Source: Papaver somniferum
Taxonomy: Eukaryota; Streptophyta; Magnoliopsida; Ranunculales; Papaveraceae
Direction of reading: 5' to 3'
DNA: 64,000 nt
NCBI RefSeq assembly: GCF_003573695.1
Contig: NW_020650971.1
Location: forward strand, 1,488,984 to 1,552,983
Shown here: positions 46,085-56,022 of the stretch, in pieces
Position numbering within the stretch: position 1 is the stretch's first letter
Layout of the letters: every line of letters begins with the position of its first letter
Program-made: the position numbers and the translations under genes
The notes under the pieces: generated by a model
The model's input: only the letters and a program-made list of their open reading frames with translations
The model's database searches: none
What the model was told of the DNA's origin: nothing

Positions 46085-47255
46085 AGACTTGTCGGCTCGG
46101 TGGTGACCTTCAACGGTCGAGATTTTGCATCTTAAGAGGAAGGTAGCCGTTGATTATTGCAACCTTTCGTTTGGTATCCAGTGGCATGAAAGTATGATCA
46201 GTATGGCTTTAATATGTCCAGTTTAGGCGCAGCCAAAAGTTAGGGTTTTGGCTATGTTTTAGGCGCGACCAAACTAGGGCCAAAGGTTTCCATGCGTTAG
46301 CTGGTAACCTTGGACGGCTAAGATCTTCATCTTAGATGAAACATTGGTCGTTGATTGTTGCAGGCCTTCGTTTTGGTAGCCGCATAGGGAAGGTCGGCAT
46401 GGTATGGCGCGGCAAGGTGGTTGGCATGTCATTGGCACATGTGGCACGGCATGCCTTGGCGCGGTCTGGCGTGGCCAAAACTAGGGTTTTGGGCCAAAGG
46501 TTACCATGCATTGTTTGGCAACCTTGGACGGATAGGATTTGCATCTAGGATGGAAGGGTGGACGTTGATCGTCTCACGCCTTCGTTTTGGTAGTCTCATG
46601 GGGATGGCCGGCATGGTATGGCGCGGCAAGGTGGTTGGCATCCCATTGGCACATGTGTCATGTCATGCCTTGGCGCGGTTTGGCGTGGCAAAAACTAGGG
46701 TTTTGGGCCAAAGGTTACCATGCGTTGTTTGGCGACCTTGGACGGCTAGGATTTGCATCTAGGATGGAAGGGTGGTCGTTGATCGTCGCACGCCTTCGTT
46801 TTGGTAGCCGCATAGGGAAGGCCGGCATGGTGTGGCGCAGCAAGGTGGTTGGCATGCCATTGTCACATGTGGCATGGAATGCCTTGGAGCGGTTTGGCGT
46901 GGCAAAAACTAGGGTTTTGGGACAAAGGTTACCATGCACTGTTTCGACCTTGGACGACTAGGATTTGCATCTAGGATGGAATGGTGGTCGTTGATCGTCG
47001 CACGCCTTCGTTTTGGTAGCCGCATGGGGAAGGTCGGCATGGTATAGCGCGGCAAGGTGGTTGGCATGCCATTGGCACATGTGGCATGGCATGCCTTGGC
47101 GCGGTTTGGCGTGGCCAAAACTAGATTTTTGGGCCAAAGGTTACCATGCGTTGTTTGGCGACCTTGGACGGCTAGGATTTGCATCTAGGATGGAAGTGTG
47201 GTCGTTGATCGTCGCACGCCTTCGTTTTGGTAGCCGCATAGGGAAGGCCGGGATG
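46085..47255. repeat. Satellite array A, about 213-bp period
   Basis: Five to six units are present. Landmarks AAACTAGGGTTTTGGGCCAA (near 46478, 46692, 46905, 47116) and CTTGGACGGCTAGGATTTGC (near 46309, 46526, 46738, 46948, 47164) recur every 210-217 bp. Each unit also has GGCATGCCTTGGCGCGG and TGGCGTGGC. The leftmost unit (46085-46300) is the most diverged. Open frames across it are by-products of the GC-rich repeat. Confidence 0.85.
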
Positions 47256-47750
47256 GTGGGGCCAAGGCCAATGGCGCGAATGTCTTGGCATAGTGAGGCC
47301 AGGGGTTTGGTACGGACGGCTTAGCATGGTGGGGCCAAGGCAAGGTGCGGTTGGCTTGGCATGGTGATCCAAGGGTTTGGCAATGCCATTGGCGCATGAT
47401 GCGGCTAGCATGGTTGGGGCCAAGGAAAGGCGCGGTTGGCTTGGCATGGTGGGGCCAAGGGTTTGGCATGCCATTGGCGCATGGTGCGGGTAGCATGGTT
47501 GGGGCCCAGGCAAGGTGCGGTTGGCTTGGCATGGCGGGGCCAAGGGTTTGACATGCCATTGGCGCATGGTGTGGCTAGCATGGTTGGGTCCAGGGAAAGG
47601 CGCGGTTGGCTTGGCATGGCGGGGCCAAGGGTTTGGCATGCCATTGGCGCATGGTGCGGCTAGCATGGTTGGGGCCAAGGCAAGGTGCGGTTGGCATGTC
47701 ATGGTGGGTCCAAGGGTTTGGCATGTCATTGGCGCATGGTGCGGCTAGCA
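47256..47750. repeat. Satellite array B, about 85-bp period
   Basis: GCATGGTTGGGGCCAAGG-type units occur near 47408, 47493, 47579 and 47664, with GGTTTGGCATGCCATTGGCG between them. It directly continues array A and shares its GGCATGCCATTGGC words. Confidence 0.85.
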
Positions 47751-48060
47751 TGGTTGGCATGCCTTGGCGTGGTAGACGTGGCTGGCATGGTTTGCCATTG
47801 GCACAGTGGTGCGGCTGGCATGGTTGGCATGCCTTGACGCGTAGATGTGACTGGCATTGTTTTCCATTGGCACAATGGTGCGGCTGGCATGGTTGTCATG
47901 CCTTGGCGCATAGTTGTGGCCGGCATTGTTTTCCATTGGCACAGTGGTGCGGCTGGCATGGTTGGAATGCCTTGGAGCGGAGATATGAATAGCATGGTTT
48001 GCGATTGGCACAGTGGTGCGGCTGGCATGGTTGGCATGCCTTGGCACGGTATCTTGAGAA
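47751..48060. repeat. Satellite array C, about 70-bp period
   Basis: Units starting CATGGTTGGCATGCCTTGGC at about 47749, 47819, 47889, 47959 and 48028, each with CCATTGGCACAGTGGTGCGG. They are built from the same words as arrays A and B. Confidence 0.85.
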
Positions 48061-48389
48061 TTAGGGTTTGGTATGTACGAAGATGATGTCTGTCAATACT
48101 AAGGGTTCTTCCGTGGAACATGACACATGTATATTAAAAAAATGGTACCCTGGTAATTCTTACGTAGCTATGTTGAATGATTTAATAACTGCGCTAGGAG
48201 TTGTAGTGACGTCATGTCAGATGTAAGGTTTTACGATTTTAACCTTAAGCTAAAAGCCACCATCAACATCAATATTATACGTATCTTACTTAATTCGTTT
48301 TTATAACCCAATATTAGTAAATCTTTTCTTCGTACCAGTTGGTAACTAGATTTTAACCTGACATTCGTATTCTTACGTATTTTTGGTTG

Positions 48390-50650
48390 CACTATATATG
48401 TGCCATTACGACTCCACATCGTATTATGATGGGTCTTCAAAACTGTTAAGTAGTTATGTATGAAATGACTTCCCAACAATTATCCGTATTTAAAAACTTT
48501 TGGAAGGAGATCTCTTACTACTATATTTGCAGGTTATCACTTTAATGAGACAATCTTCCCGTCGTTAGGGGGAGATATGAAAAAGTATTTTCTAAGGGAA
48601 TGACAGGAATTGTCGTGGTGTATTCCCACTGTGTCTCATATTGATTCTTGTACTCCACAAATGTAAATGTGAAGTGATAAAAAATATTCAATTTTTCAGA
48701 ATGTACACTGATGTTGCTACAGTGATGAGATCACACATACCAGCTGCAAACCTACCTGCAAAGTTACAAATCCTCAATACGGGATATACACCATAGACTA
48801 AGGCGTTGCAACTACACTCAGTGGAAGTGTGGTTGAGGCCGTGGCTCCATAAAGGAAGTTGGAGAGACCACTTGGTTCGATCAATCCCCACCAAGAAAGG
48901 AAGTACGTGAGTAAGGCACAACTTATTTATATCATCAGAAATCATCTCATAAGATTGTCTCTGAATATGTCCATAAATCAAACTGGAGGACGCTCCGAAG
49001 TTTTAAATGATTCTAGAAAACAATGAAATCCTGACGGATTATGAGAATGCATATGAGTCAATGGAAGGATCATGCGTGCACAATGATGATATAATCCGTA
49101 AATAGTTGCTCCAGAAGTAGAGCACAATGAGATCGAACCCATGCTTTATTTTGATTAATTTCAAATAAATAGAATATTTGGCCTATACAATCCAGGTAGA
49201 ACTTGGTTCTTTGACAAATATACAGGTATTTGGTGTGGTAGTGCTAACCAACCAAGTGCAAAGCCTATTGGACATACATGATTAATTTGTCACAAAGCAT
49301 AATGAGAAGAAAGAAGTCTTAAAGGATAAATACTCGCTTTATGGCGCGAGGTTTCTCACAAAGCCCTAGAATTGTTCTCTTGTAATGAACTTCATAGTGC
49401 TCCGCTACTCAGTTAGCTTGGTAATATCAAAAGGAATTGAAATGTAGCATATGTATATGGTTGTTACGTATCTCTGAAAGAATCAAGAGATAAAAGATAT
49501 TTACAAAAGTATTTGATAGCCTTTTGTTACCCAAATCAAGTGACTCTAAACCACAGAGTGCGTTTACAGTTGGATATAACGCTCACTTATATATAGAAGC
49601 AATCATGCAGATGTGGTATACCTGTGTAAGTGACTATTTGATTTGTAGGGGATATACAAGTAAGTTATTTTCATTGCGTATTCACAAGAGAATTCCTGAT
49701 TTGGAATTGTAGTTATCTATGTCGATTGTACAGACATGATGGGTACTCTTGATGTAATAAGAGACCTTAAAAGCTATTTGAAATCCGAATTTAAGATGAA
49801 AAATATGAGGAAATCTCGACCGAATACTGAGCTTGTGGTATATTATTCCACCAATTTGCATTTGTCCAAAGTTTTCGGGCAATTTAATAAAGACATACAT
49901 CCTGATAGCATTCTCATGATTAGTCGAGGTTCAAATATAAGTAAATAACCAATTCGTCTAAAGGAAGATGACGAAGATGTGTCTGGAGATGAATTTCCCT
50001 TATCTTAGTACAATAGACGCATATACTTAGCATAATATACTCTACCAAATTTTACATTCTCATTGAACTTGTTAGCTAAATATAGCTCAGTATCAACGCA
50101 ACGTCATTGGAATGTAATCATATACTTAAAATTAACCATTGACATGAGTTTGCTTTATCCCTGCAAAGACATAAAAAAAAGGAATGCTAAAGGAACTGCA
50201 ATCAAAAGGTTGTTGATTATGAAGGAATAATAATATGTTCTCCAACTAAAGTAATCAGGGGAGATATGGTAGACTATTTTCTAAGTCATTACCGATATTC
50301 AGTTTCAAAAAGTACATGATTAAAGGAAAAGTATGGAACAACTCGAAAGTAATCAGGAGGATATGCAGACATCAAGAGGATGATCCAAGGATATGATGTC
50401 GACATAATTTATTTCGAAATTGAAGTTGTGTTGTACTCTTTTTCCCTTCGATCGAAAATAGTTTTTCCCAAAGGATTTTTTTACTCGACAAGTTTTTTAG
50501 CGAGACAATACTAAAAGCATCACGTATATTGAATGTTGAAGACATAAAGATCGCGTTGATATTATTGAAAATATCTGAATCAAAGAAATGAAACACGATA
50601 GTCCGTTAAGCAACGTAACTTTCAGAATCAACAATATTATCATATCGGCG
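48390..50650 (+). pseudogene. Decayed Ty1/Copia pol (integrase C-terminus, RT, RNase H)
   Basis: Scattered frames on the plus strand retain Copia landmarks: the integrase tail YHFNETIFPSLGGDMKK near 48530, SHIPAANLPAKL near 48730, an RT entry around 49300-49400 (GARFLTKP, then VISKGIEM), and the catalytic region near 49715 as VIYVDCTDMMGTLDVI, followed by KSYLKSEFKMKNMRKSRPNT. The usual YVDD reads YVDC. A later stretch (50300-50600) faintly resembles the RNase H end. Stops and indels are very frequent. No flanking LTR pair was established. Confidence 0.7.
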
Positions 50651-51304
50651 ATGAAGACTGCGATGTTTATTGAAAACCAAAGCTACTGATATAAGCATGT
50701 TTATTGAAAATGACTGCGATGAATACAAAGCTGAAATACGACCCATACTCATATTTCAACTCACTAAAAAACCGAAGGTGCTACGTAGCAGTACCATTTA
50801 TCCCCACCTATCTTGCTCGTTGGGTGCCTTCCATCTAGACCTCCGAGAATGATGAACTCGTTAGGGCCGACAGTGAGTCACACATCCCTAAGAATTTTAC
50901 CACTGCTTAAAAATAAAACCATCGTTGTATACAAACTGTGCAAGTGAACAAAATTAAAAACCGTATAGACACGTGGGTTGGGACCCTCCCCACCGCGATT
51001 TACAGGGGCTTGGTTTGCAGGACCTTCCATGATACAGTATAATAACGGTTGGTCAAGAATTTTCGGAAATAAAATATGAATTGAGATTTGTATGTCAGTT
51101 ATTTGTTCTGTTTCCGTTTCTACTTTCAAGAATGACCTTTTTTTATAAGAAAAGAGAACAAAATTTCTCAATATGCTTACATGAGTTAAGACCTGGTGCT
51201 GCTGAGCAAACTCCCGGTTCTCTCCATACCTAAAACATTGTTACCGGGAACTGGTGATAGGTTTTTCAGGAATATTGTTTTGAAAATAAATTTCCAAAGA
51301 TATA
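50651..51304. other. Spacer
   Basis: No gene or clear repeat; short frames only. Confidence 0.5.
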
Positions 51305-51673
51305 CTCCTTCCGTCCCACTATTAAGTGACCTATTAATTTTTAGATCTTATCCCACTATTAAGTGACCTATATCACTAAATAAGGAGATATTTCTAAAAT
51401 TATCCTTTTAATTGATTATAAGAAATATAAGAAATATGCATAATTTGATTGGCATGTTTATATCCGTTAGATAGGTGTTTTAAAATGCTTTCCAATGGCA
51501 TGAGTTTGCGAACATCCATGGTGTAATTTGAGAGATAAAACATTTCAAAATTTCACTAGTTATTATCCATAAGGGTATAATTGTAAAAGATACTTAAATA
51601 TACTCTTTTCCCTTGCTTGCCTTAAAAATTGTGCAAACTTGAACTAGGTCATTTAATAATGGGATGGGGGGAG
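51305..51673. mobile_element. Stowaway-like MITE, 369 bp
   Basis: Left CTCCTTCCGTCCCACTATTA pairs with right TAATAATGGGATGGGGGGAG, flanked by TA on both sides. The extended ends also pair (AGTGACCTA with TAGGTCATTT). This is the CTCCCTCCGTCCCA family of Tc1/mariner-derived MITEs common in plants. AT-rich, no coding sequence. Confidence 0.88.
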
Positions 51674-51689
51674 TATAATCATAATTAGA

Positions 51690-53422
51690 CCCTTAATAGT
51701 AGTATGGTCCCACAACCTATCAAAATTGCCGTCTGTACTTAACATGAACAAATTGACTGCTAGGTGATCATCCATATTATTGATTGTGCACGAGGTGTCA
51801 ATCTCAAAAACTTCTTTCCCATCATGATTCAGAGTAAATCTTTCCCTAATCTTCACTGTATGCAGACTTATGATCAGCTTTATTATTTGGCCAGAATTTG
51901 ATTCAAATTTTATTCCGCCTCTTTATTCAACGGCCCAATTGTATGCATCAGTTGCTGCCTTTTTTCTCACTTCATCTATGGAACTTTGTTGAAGGTTTGT
52001 CCCTCTAGATCCTTTGCATTTTCCTAAATGATCAAAATGAAGCCATCTCATTCCAAAGGAGTTATTTTCAATGTTGAGGATATAAGCTATATTTATTTTC
52101 ACAGCGAATAGCATCAGTCCCTTCCCAGTTATAATGAATTCAAGAACTTGAGATTCAGCCTCTTCCTTTGTATATCCAACGTGCATTGTATTGTTTTTTT
52201 GTTTGTCTCTATCTTCCTTGTCGGTATTAATGTACATAACGATATCCCTTGTTATGGCTCTTGCTTTTGGAGTATTTTTATTAAATTTCAGGTTGCACCT
52301 AACTTTCCATATATGCCATATCACTATGACACATAGTTCTGACTAGCCAATAAGATTTTCCTAATTTTTTCTTACAAGGAGGATAGAAGTGGGTCAGTCG
52401 TGGAAATCCTATTTTTGATGCATAACTTCATATAGATCAAAAAGGAGCTCCTTCCACACTTGTTGAACTAGGGGACAGTGGATGAACAAGTATGATATGA
52501 ATTCCTTTTGGCTATTATAAATTTTGCAAGTAGTATCTGTATATCTCGATGTATTCACACTCTTTCCCCGGTAGGTAAGATGGAGTGAGAAGACTTCCAT
52601 AAAAAAACTTTGATAGAAGGTAAGATTTCCAGATTCCAAATAGCTAACCGTTTTTGCATATTATCTTAGATGACATTTATGGGTTAGTTTATTGCAAACA
52701 GACTTTACAGTAGATTTTCCATCTTTGGTCAAAGGCCAGATTGTTTTATCCTAATGACCAGTGTGGATTTGGTAGTTGTTATTTTCTTGAATGTGTTATT
52801 GTTGAATAGACTCTCTATAAAAATCCTATTCCGTTGATTATTGTTGATTATGAGATCAACATCTTTTTCAATATTGGCAAGGCAATTGTTGGGGTTGATG
52901 ATATGATCATCTAGACCAATTACCCAATTATCTTTCTAAATGTTTATTATATATCTGCAAACAATCTTCCATTTACCATATTTTTGGATATTGGCAATTT
53001 CTAATAGGATGACTTTTCATACGCAAGAGTTAATTGGTTTAGGTAAAACTGACATATGCATTATGTCCTTTTTTTCAAAATATTTTGCCTGCATTACTTG
53101 AGCTCCTAAAGTGTTGAGTTGTTTCAACATTCTCCAACTTATTTTAGATATGATAGCACTATTAACTCTTCCGCATTTATGAAACCTAGACCACCTTCCT
53201 CTAGGATTTATAGACTTCTTTCCAAGCATTTAAATAGATTTATTTTGGTTTTATTTCCTCCTTTTCCATAAGAAATCCCTTTGGATTCTATTCATTTCTT
53301 CCATAGTAGTTTTTTGGGATTTTGGAGGTGCTCATCCGATAGTTTACCATGGTGGAAGTCACATGTTTTATTAGGACCTTTTTCCTGGTTGGATTTATAG
53401 CTTTATTTTCCATCCTTCCTTT
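51690..53422 (-). pseudogene. Second L1-type LINE relic, 3' part only
   Basis: Minus-strand frames include post-RT sequence near 53400-53230, a zf-RVT-type segment at 52639-52409 (TDTTCKIYNSQKEFISYLFI, then HCPLVQQVWKELLF) and the tail motif WHIWKVRCNLKFNKNTPK (52318 on), followed by the RNase H-like end. The RT core is not present. Many stops. The TRIM element at 53428 adjoins its 5' side. Confidence 0.75.
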
Positions 53423-53427
53423 ATATT

Positions 53428-54236
53428 TGTGAAAGGACAATAGTCTCACATCACTAGTTTCCGCATAATGAACTTAAAATTTAATATGGAAGGGGACTCC
53501 ACTCATGACCAATTGGTTTTGAGTTGGATGCCTACAAATTTTAACATGTGGTATCAAAGGTAGGCATGCACGCGTGGTGTAGGACGAATTAGTGGCCAAT
53601 GTGACCGAATGACTGGTCACATGTGCATCGTGACCGAATGACTGGTCAATCGTATGACTTGTACGTGGAGTGGACGATGACCGAATGTCCCCTTCACACC
53701 CATGACCCACGCGTGCGTAGGTCCACGTGTTAGGCCGAAGGACTGGCCTTACACGTGAGGGAGGGTGTGAAAGAATAATAGTCCTGTATCACTACTTTCT
53801 TCATAATGAACTTAAAATATAATATGGAAGGGCCGCTCCACTCAATGCCAATTAGTTTTAACTTGGATGCCCATACACTTTAACATGGTATCAGAGCTAA
53901 GCCCCAAACCCAGACCTGTTGTACGCCGGGTGTAGGACGAGTTACTGGTCGAAGTGTGTAACCTTTGACCGATTTTGTTACTTGTACACTCGGGGTGTAG
54001 GCCGAGTGGCTAATGTGTACCGATTTAGTCACTTGTATACCTGCTATCGATTGACCGGTCACTCGTACGTAGGTCCACGTGTGAGGTCGAATGACTGGCC
54101 TTACACGTGAGGGGGCGTGTGAAAGGACAATAATCCCATTTCGCTAGATTCCTCATAATTAATTTAAATATAATATGGAAGGGCCGTTACACTCATTGTC
54201 AATTGGTTTTGAGTTGGATGCCCGTGGACTTTAACA
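53428..54236 (+). mobile_element. Tandem TRIM (LTR-internal-LTR-internal-LTR)
   Basis: Three LTRs of 119-120 bp (53428-53546, 53766-53885, 54118-54236) start TGTGAAAG and end TTTAACA. They enclose two internal regions of 219 and 232 bp. The second has a perfect TGGTATCAGAGC primer-binding site right after the LTR, the first a mutated TGGTATCAAAGG. Purine-rich GTGAGGGAGGG and GTGAGGGGGCG precede LTRs 2 and 3. A perfect ATATT duplication (53423-53427, 54237-54241) shows that the whole array is one insertion locus. No coding capacity. Confidence 0.92.
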
Positions 54237-54450
54237 ATATTTTATAATTTCAAGTATAACCATGCATGTTATTAGTATTTTCGGTAGCTCTCGTATTAAG
54301 ATCGATAAAAATTGGAAAAATCCTCCTCCAAATTACTCTTTTATGTTTGGAATTTCGTTTCTAAAGTTTCTCTTTCTAAAAAGTTGAACAAAAAAAAGAG
54401 AGCCAAACAGTCAAAATATGACGAATATTTGTCCCCGGCTGCGTCCCAAT

Positions 54451-54974
54451 TAGGGGTGAGTATTTGACCCGTAATCTGCGGATTTAACCTAGACCGACCG
54501 TTCTTTCACGGATGGACGCCCGGACCGTTTGTTAATGGTTTGGATGCGGATGTAATTTTTGGAATCTAAAGGATTATGGATCGGGCCCGGATGTAACCTT
54601 GAAAATCCGTTGGACATCCATATCCGTTAAATTAAAGGCACTTATATAGTTCTAGAAAATATTATGGATCATTTATAAATTTTTAAGGTGTTTGCTTGTG
54701 GTGTTTTACACAGTATTTTTATATTTGTATACATATATATGATATGTAGATTTTCTAAGGAGTCATTTGTGTTGGCTTTATTTTCTTTACTATATATTTT
54801 AACTAAAACAAATCCATTGGATTATCCGCATCCAATCCATCCATTCGTGCATCCATTGAATGCAAATTTGATGGATATGGATCGGATGCGGATGCCAAAT
54901 TTGAAATCCGTAATGCATTGGATTGGATGCGGATGAGGTAAAATCCGGTCCATACCGGCCCATGCTCACCCATA
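54451..54974. mobile_element. hAT-like non-autonomous element, 524 bp
   Basis: The ends TAGGGGTGAGTA and TGCTCACCCATA are near inverted repeats. Flanks GTCCCAAT and GTACCAAC match at six of eight bases, a plausible worn hAT duplication. Subterminal GGATGCGGATG and ATCCGCATCC words repeat in both orientations, as in the element at 8472. Non-coding. Confidence 0.65.
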
Positions 54975-56022
54975 GTACCAACACACACAGTCCTTGAAGG
55001 TATGTTGGAGAAAATGGGGGTGGGTCTGGGCCCCACCAAAATTTGGCACATTCGGGATTTTGTGTCGGGACAAAAATTCCGTAAGTTCATCGTTTCTGTT
55101 TTCAAAGCCTTATATGCAGTGGAAACATAGAATCCTTTATTCATTTTATCATCAGCCAGTTAAAATGAAAAATATGCTTCCTATCTTGCAGCAGAAGCCT
55201 AGAAGGGACCTGTTAGCTCCTTTGTCATACAAAAAACACATTTCCACACAACATGGCTCCTCAGATAAACAACATATCACATCAACCAACAATCATATCA
55301 ACCAACAACCATGGCCCATGGCATATACATATGGGTTATATGGTGAGAAAATGCCAAAGGAAGAAAGAAAAAAGAACTCTGCCGCAGTGAAGAATATCAC
55401 CAGAAGTCGCCTAAAACATTCCTTTGACGGACGACTTCTTTGGGTTGGAGCCCATGCACGTGATTGTGCTATCCAGCTACATTGTATCTACAGTACACAA
55501 GCCTCCAACTGTCATCGTCCTTGATGACCTGGGTGCTCAACTGTCATTAGTACAAGACAAATGCTGAAACAATGTGTATAATAATATGATTCAAGAAAAA
55601 CTTAGGATAGGCTGCAGAAGCATTATGACTATCTTGCAGGTGAGTTCACAGAGATCCAAAGAATTTGAACAAGGTTTTCTGAATGATAGTAAAATTGGGG
55701 AATATACATATATCATCATCTGCATGAGGTAATGACTAGCTCCCCGCATAACAAATGAAGAATTAACTTTTCTTAAAAATGTAGCTACGGTAACAGCTTT
55801 TACAATCAAATTGCTTAACCTTTACACTTCTAGCTTTACACGGAGAGCCATCCGATAACATCTCTACTGTCTTCATTCAACAACAACAACATCTCTACTG
55901 TCTTCTTCATTCATGTCCAGAAAACTGGAGGAAGCAGCCATGAAGCCCATTATCACATTCATAATGTCCAGCTGAAAATTCCTTGGCATGATTTAACAGA
56001 CGAAAACTAGGCTGATGTAGTT
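54975..56022. other. 3' flank of the coiled-coil gene
   Basis: Likely 3' untranslated and intergenic sequence. A plus-strand frame of 176 codons (54994-55524) has no motif and lies opposite the gene's downstream region, so I do not call it. A short CAACAACAACATCTCTACTG duplication occurs at 55855-55905. Confidence 0.45.

Noticed and set aside
46332..48121. Numerous long ORFs on both strands (for example 47729-47172 and 47606-47992)
   Set aside because: They are translations of the GC-rich satellite arrays, open because stop codons are rare in the repeat units. All frames show the same periodicity.
54994..55524. Plus-strand ORF of 176 codons
   Set aside because: No recognisable domain and low-complexity, disordered composition. 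It lies in the 3' flank of the minus-strand gene.
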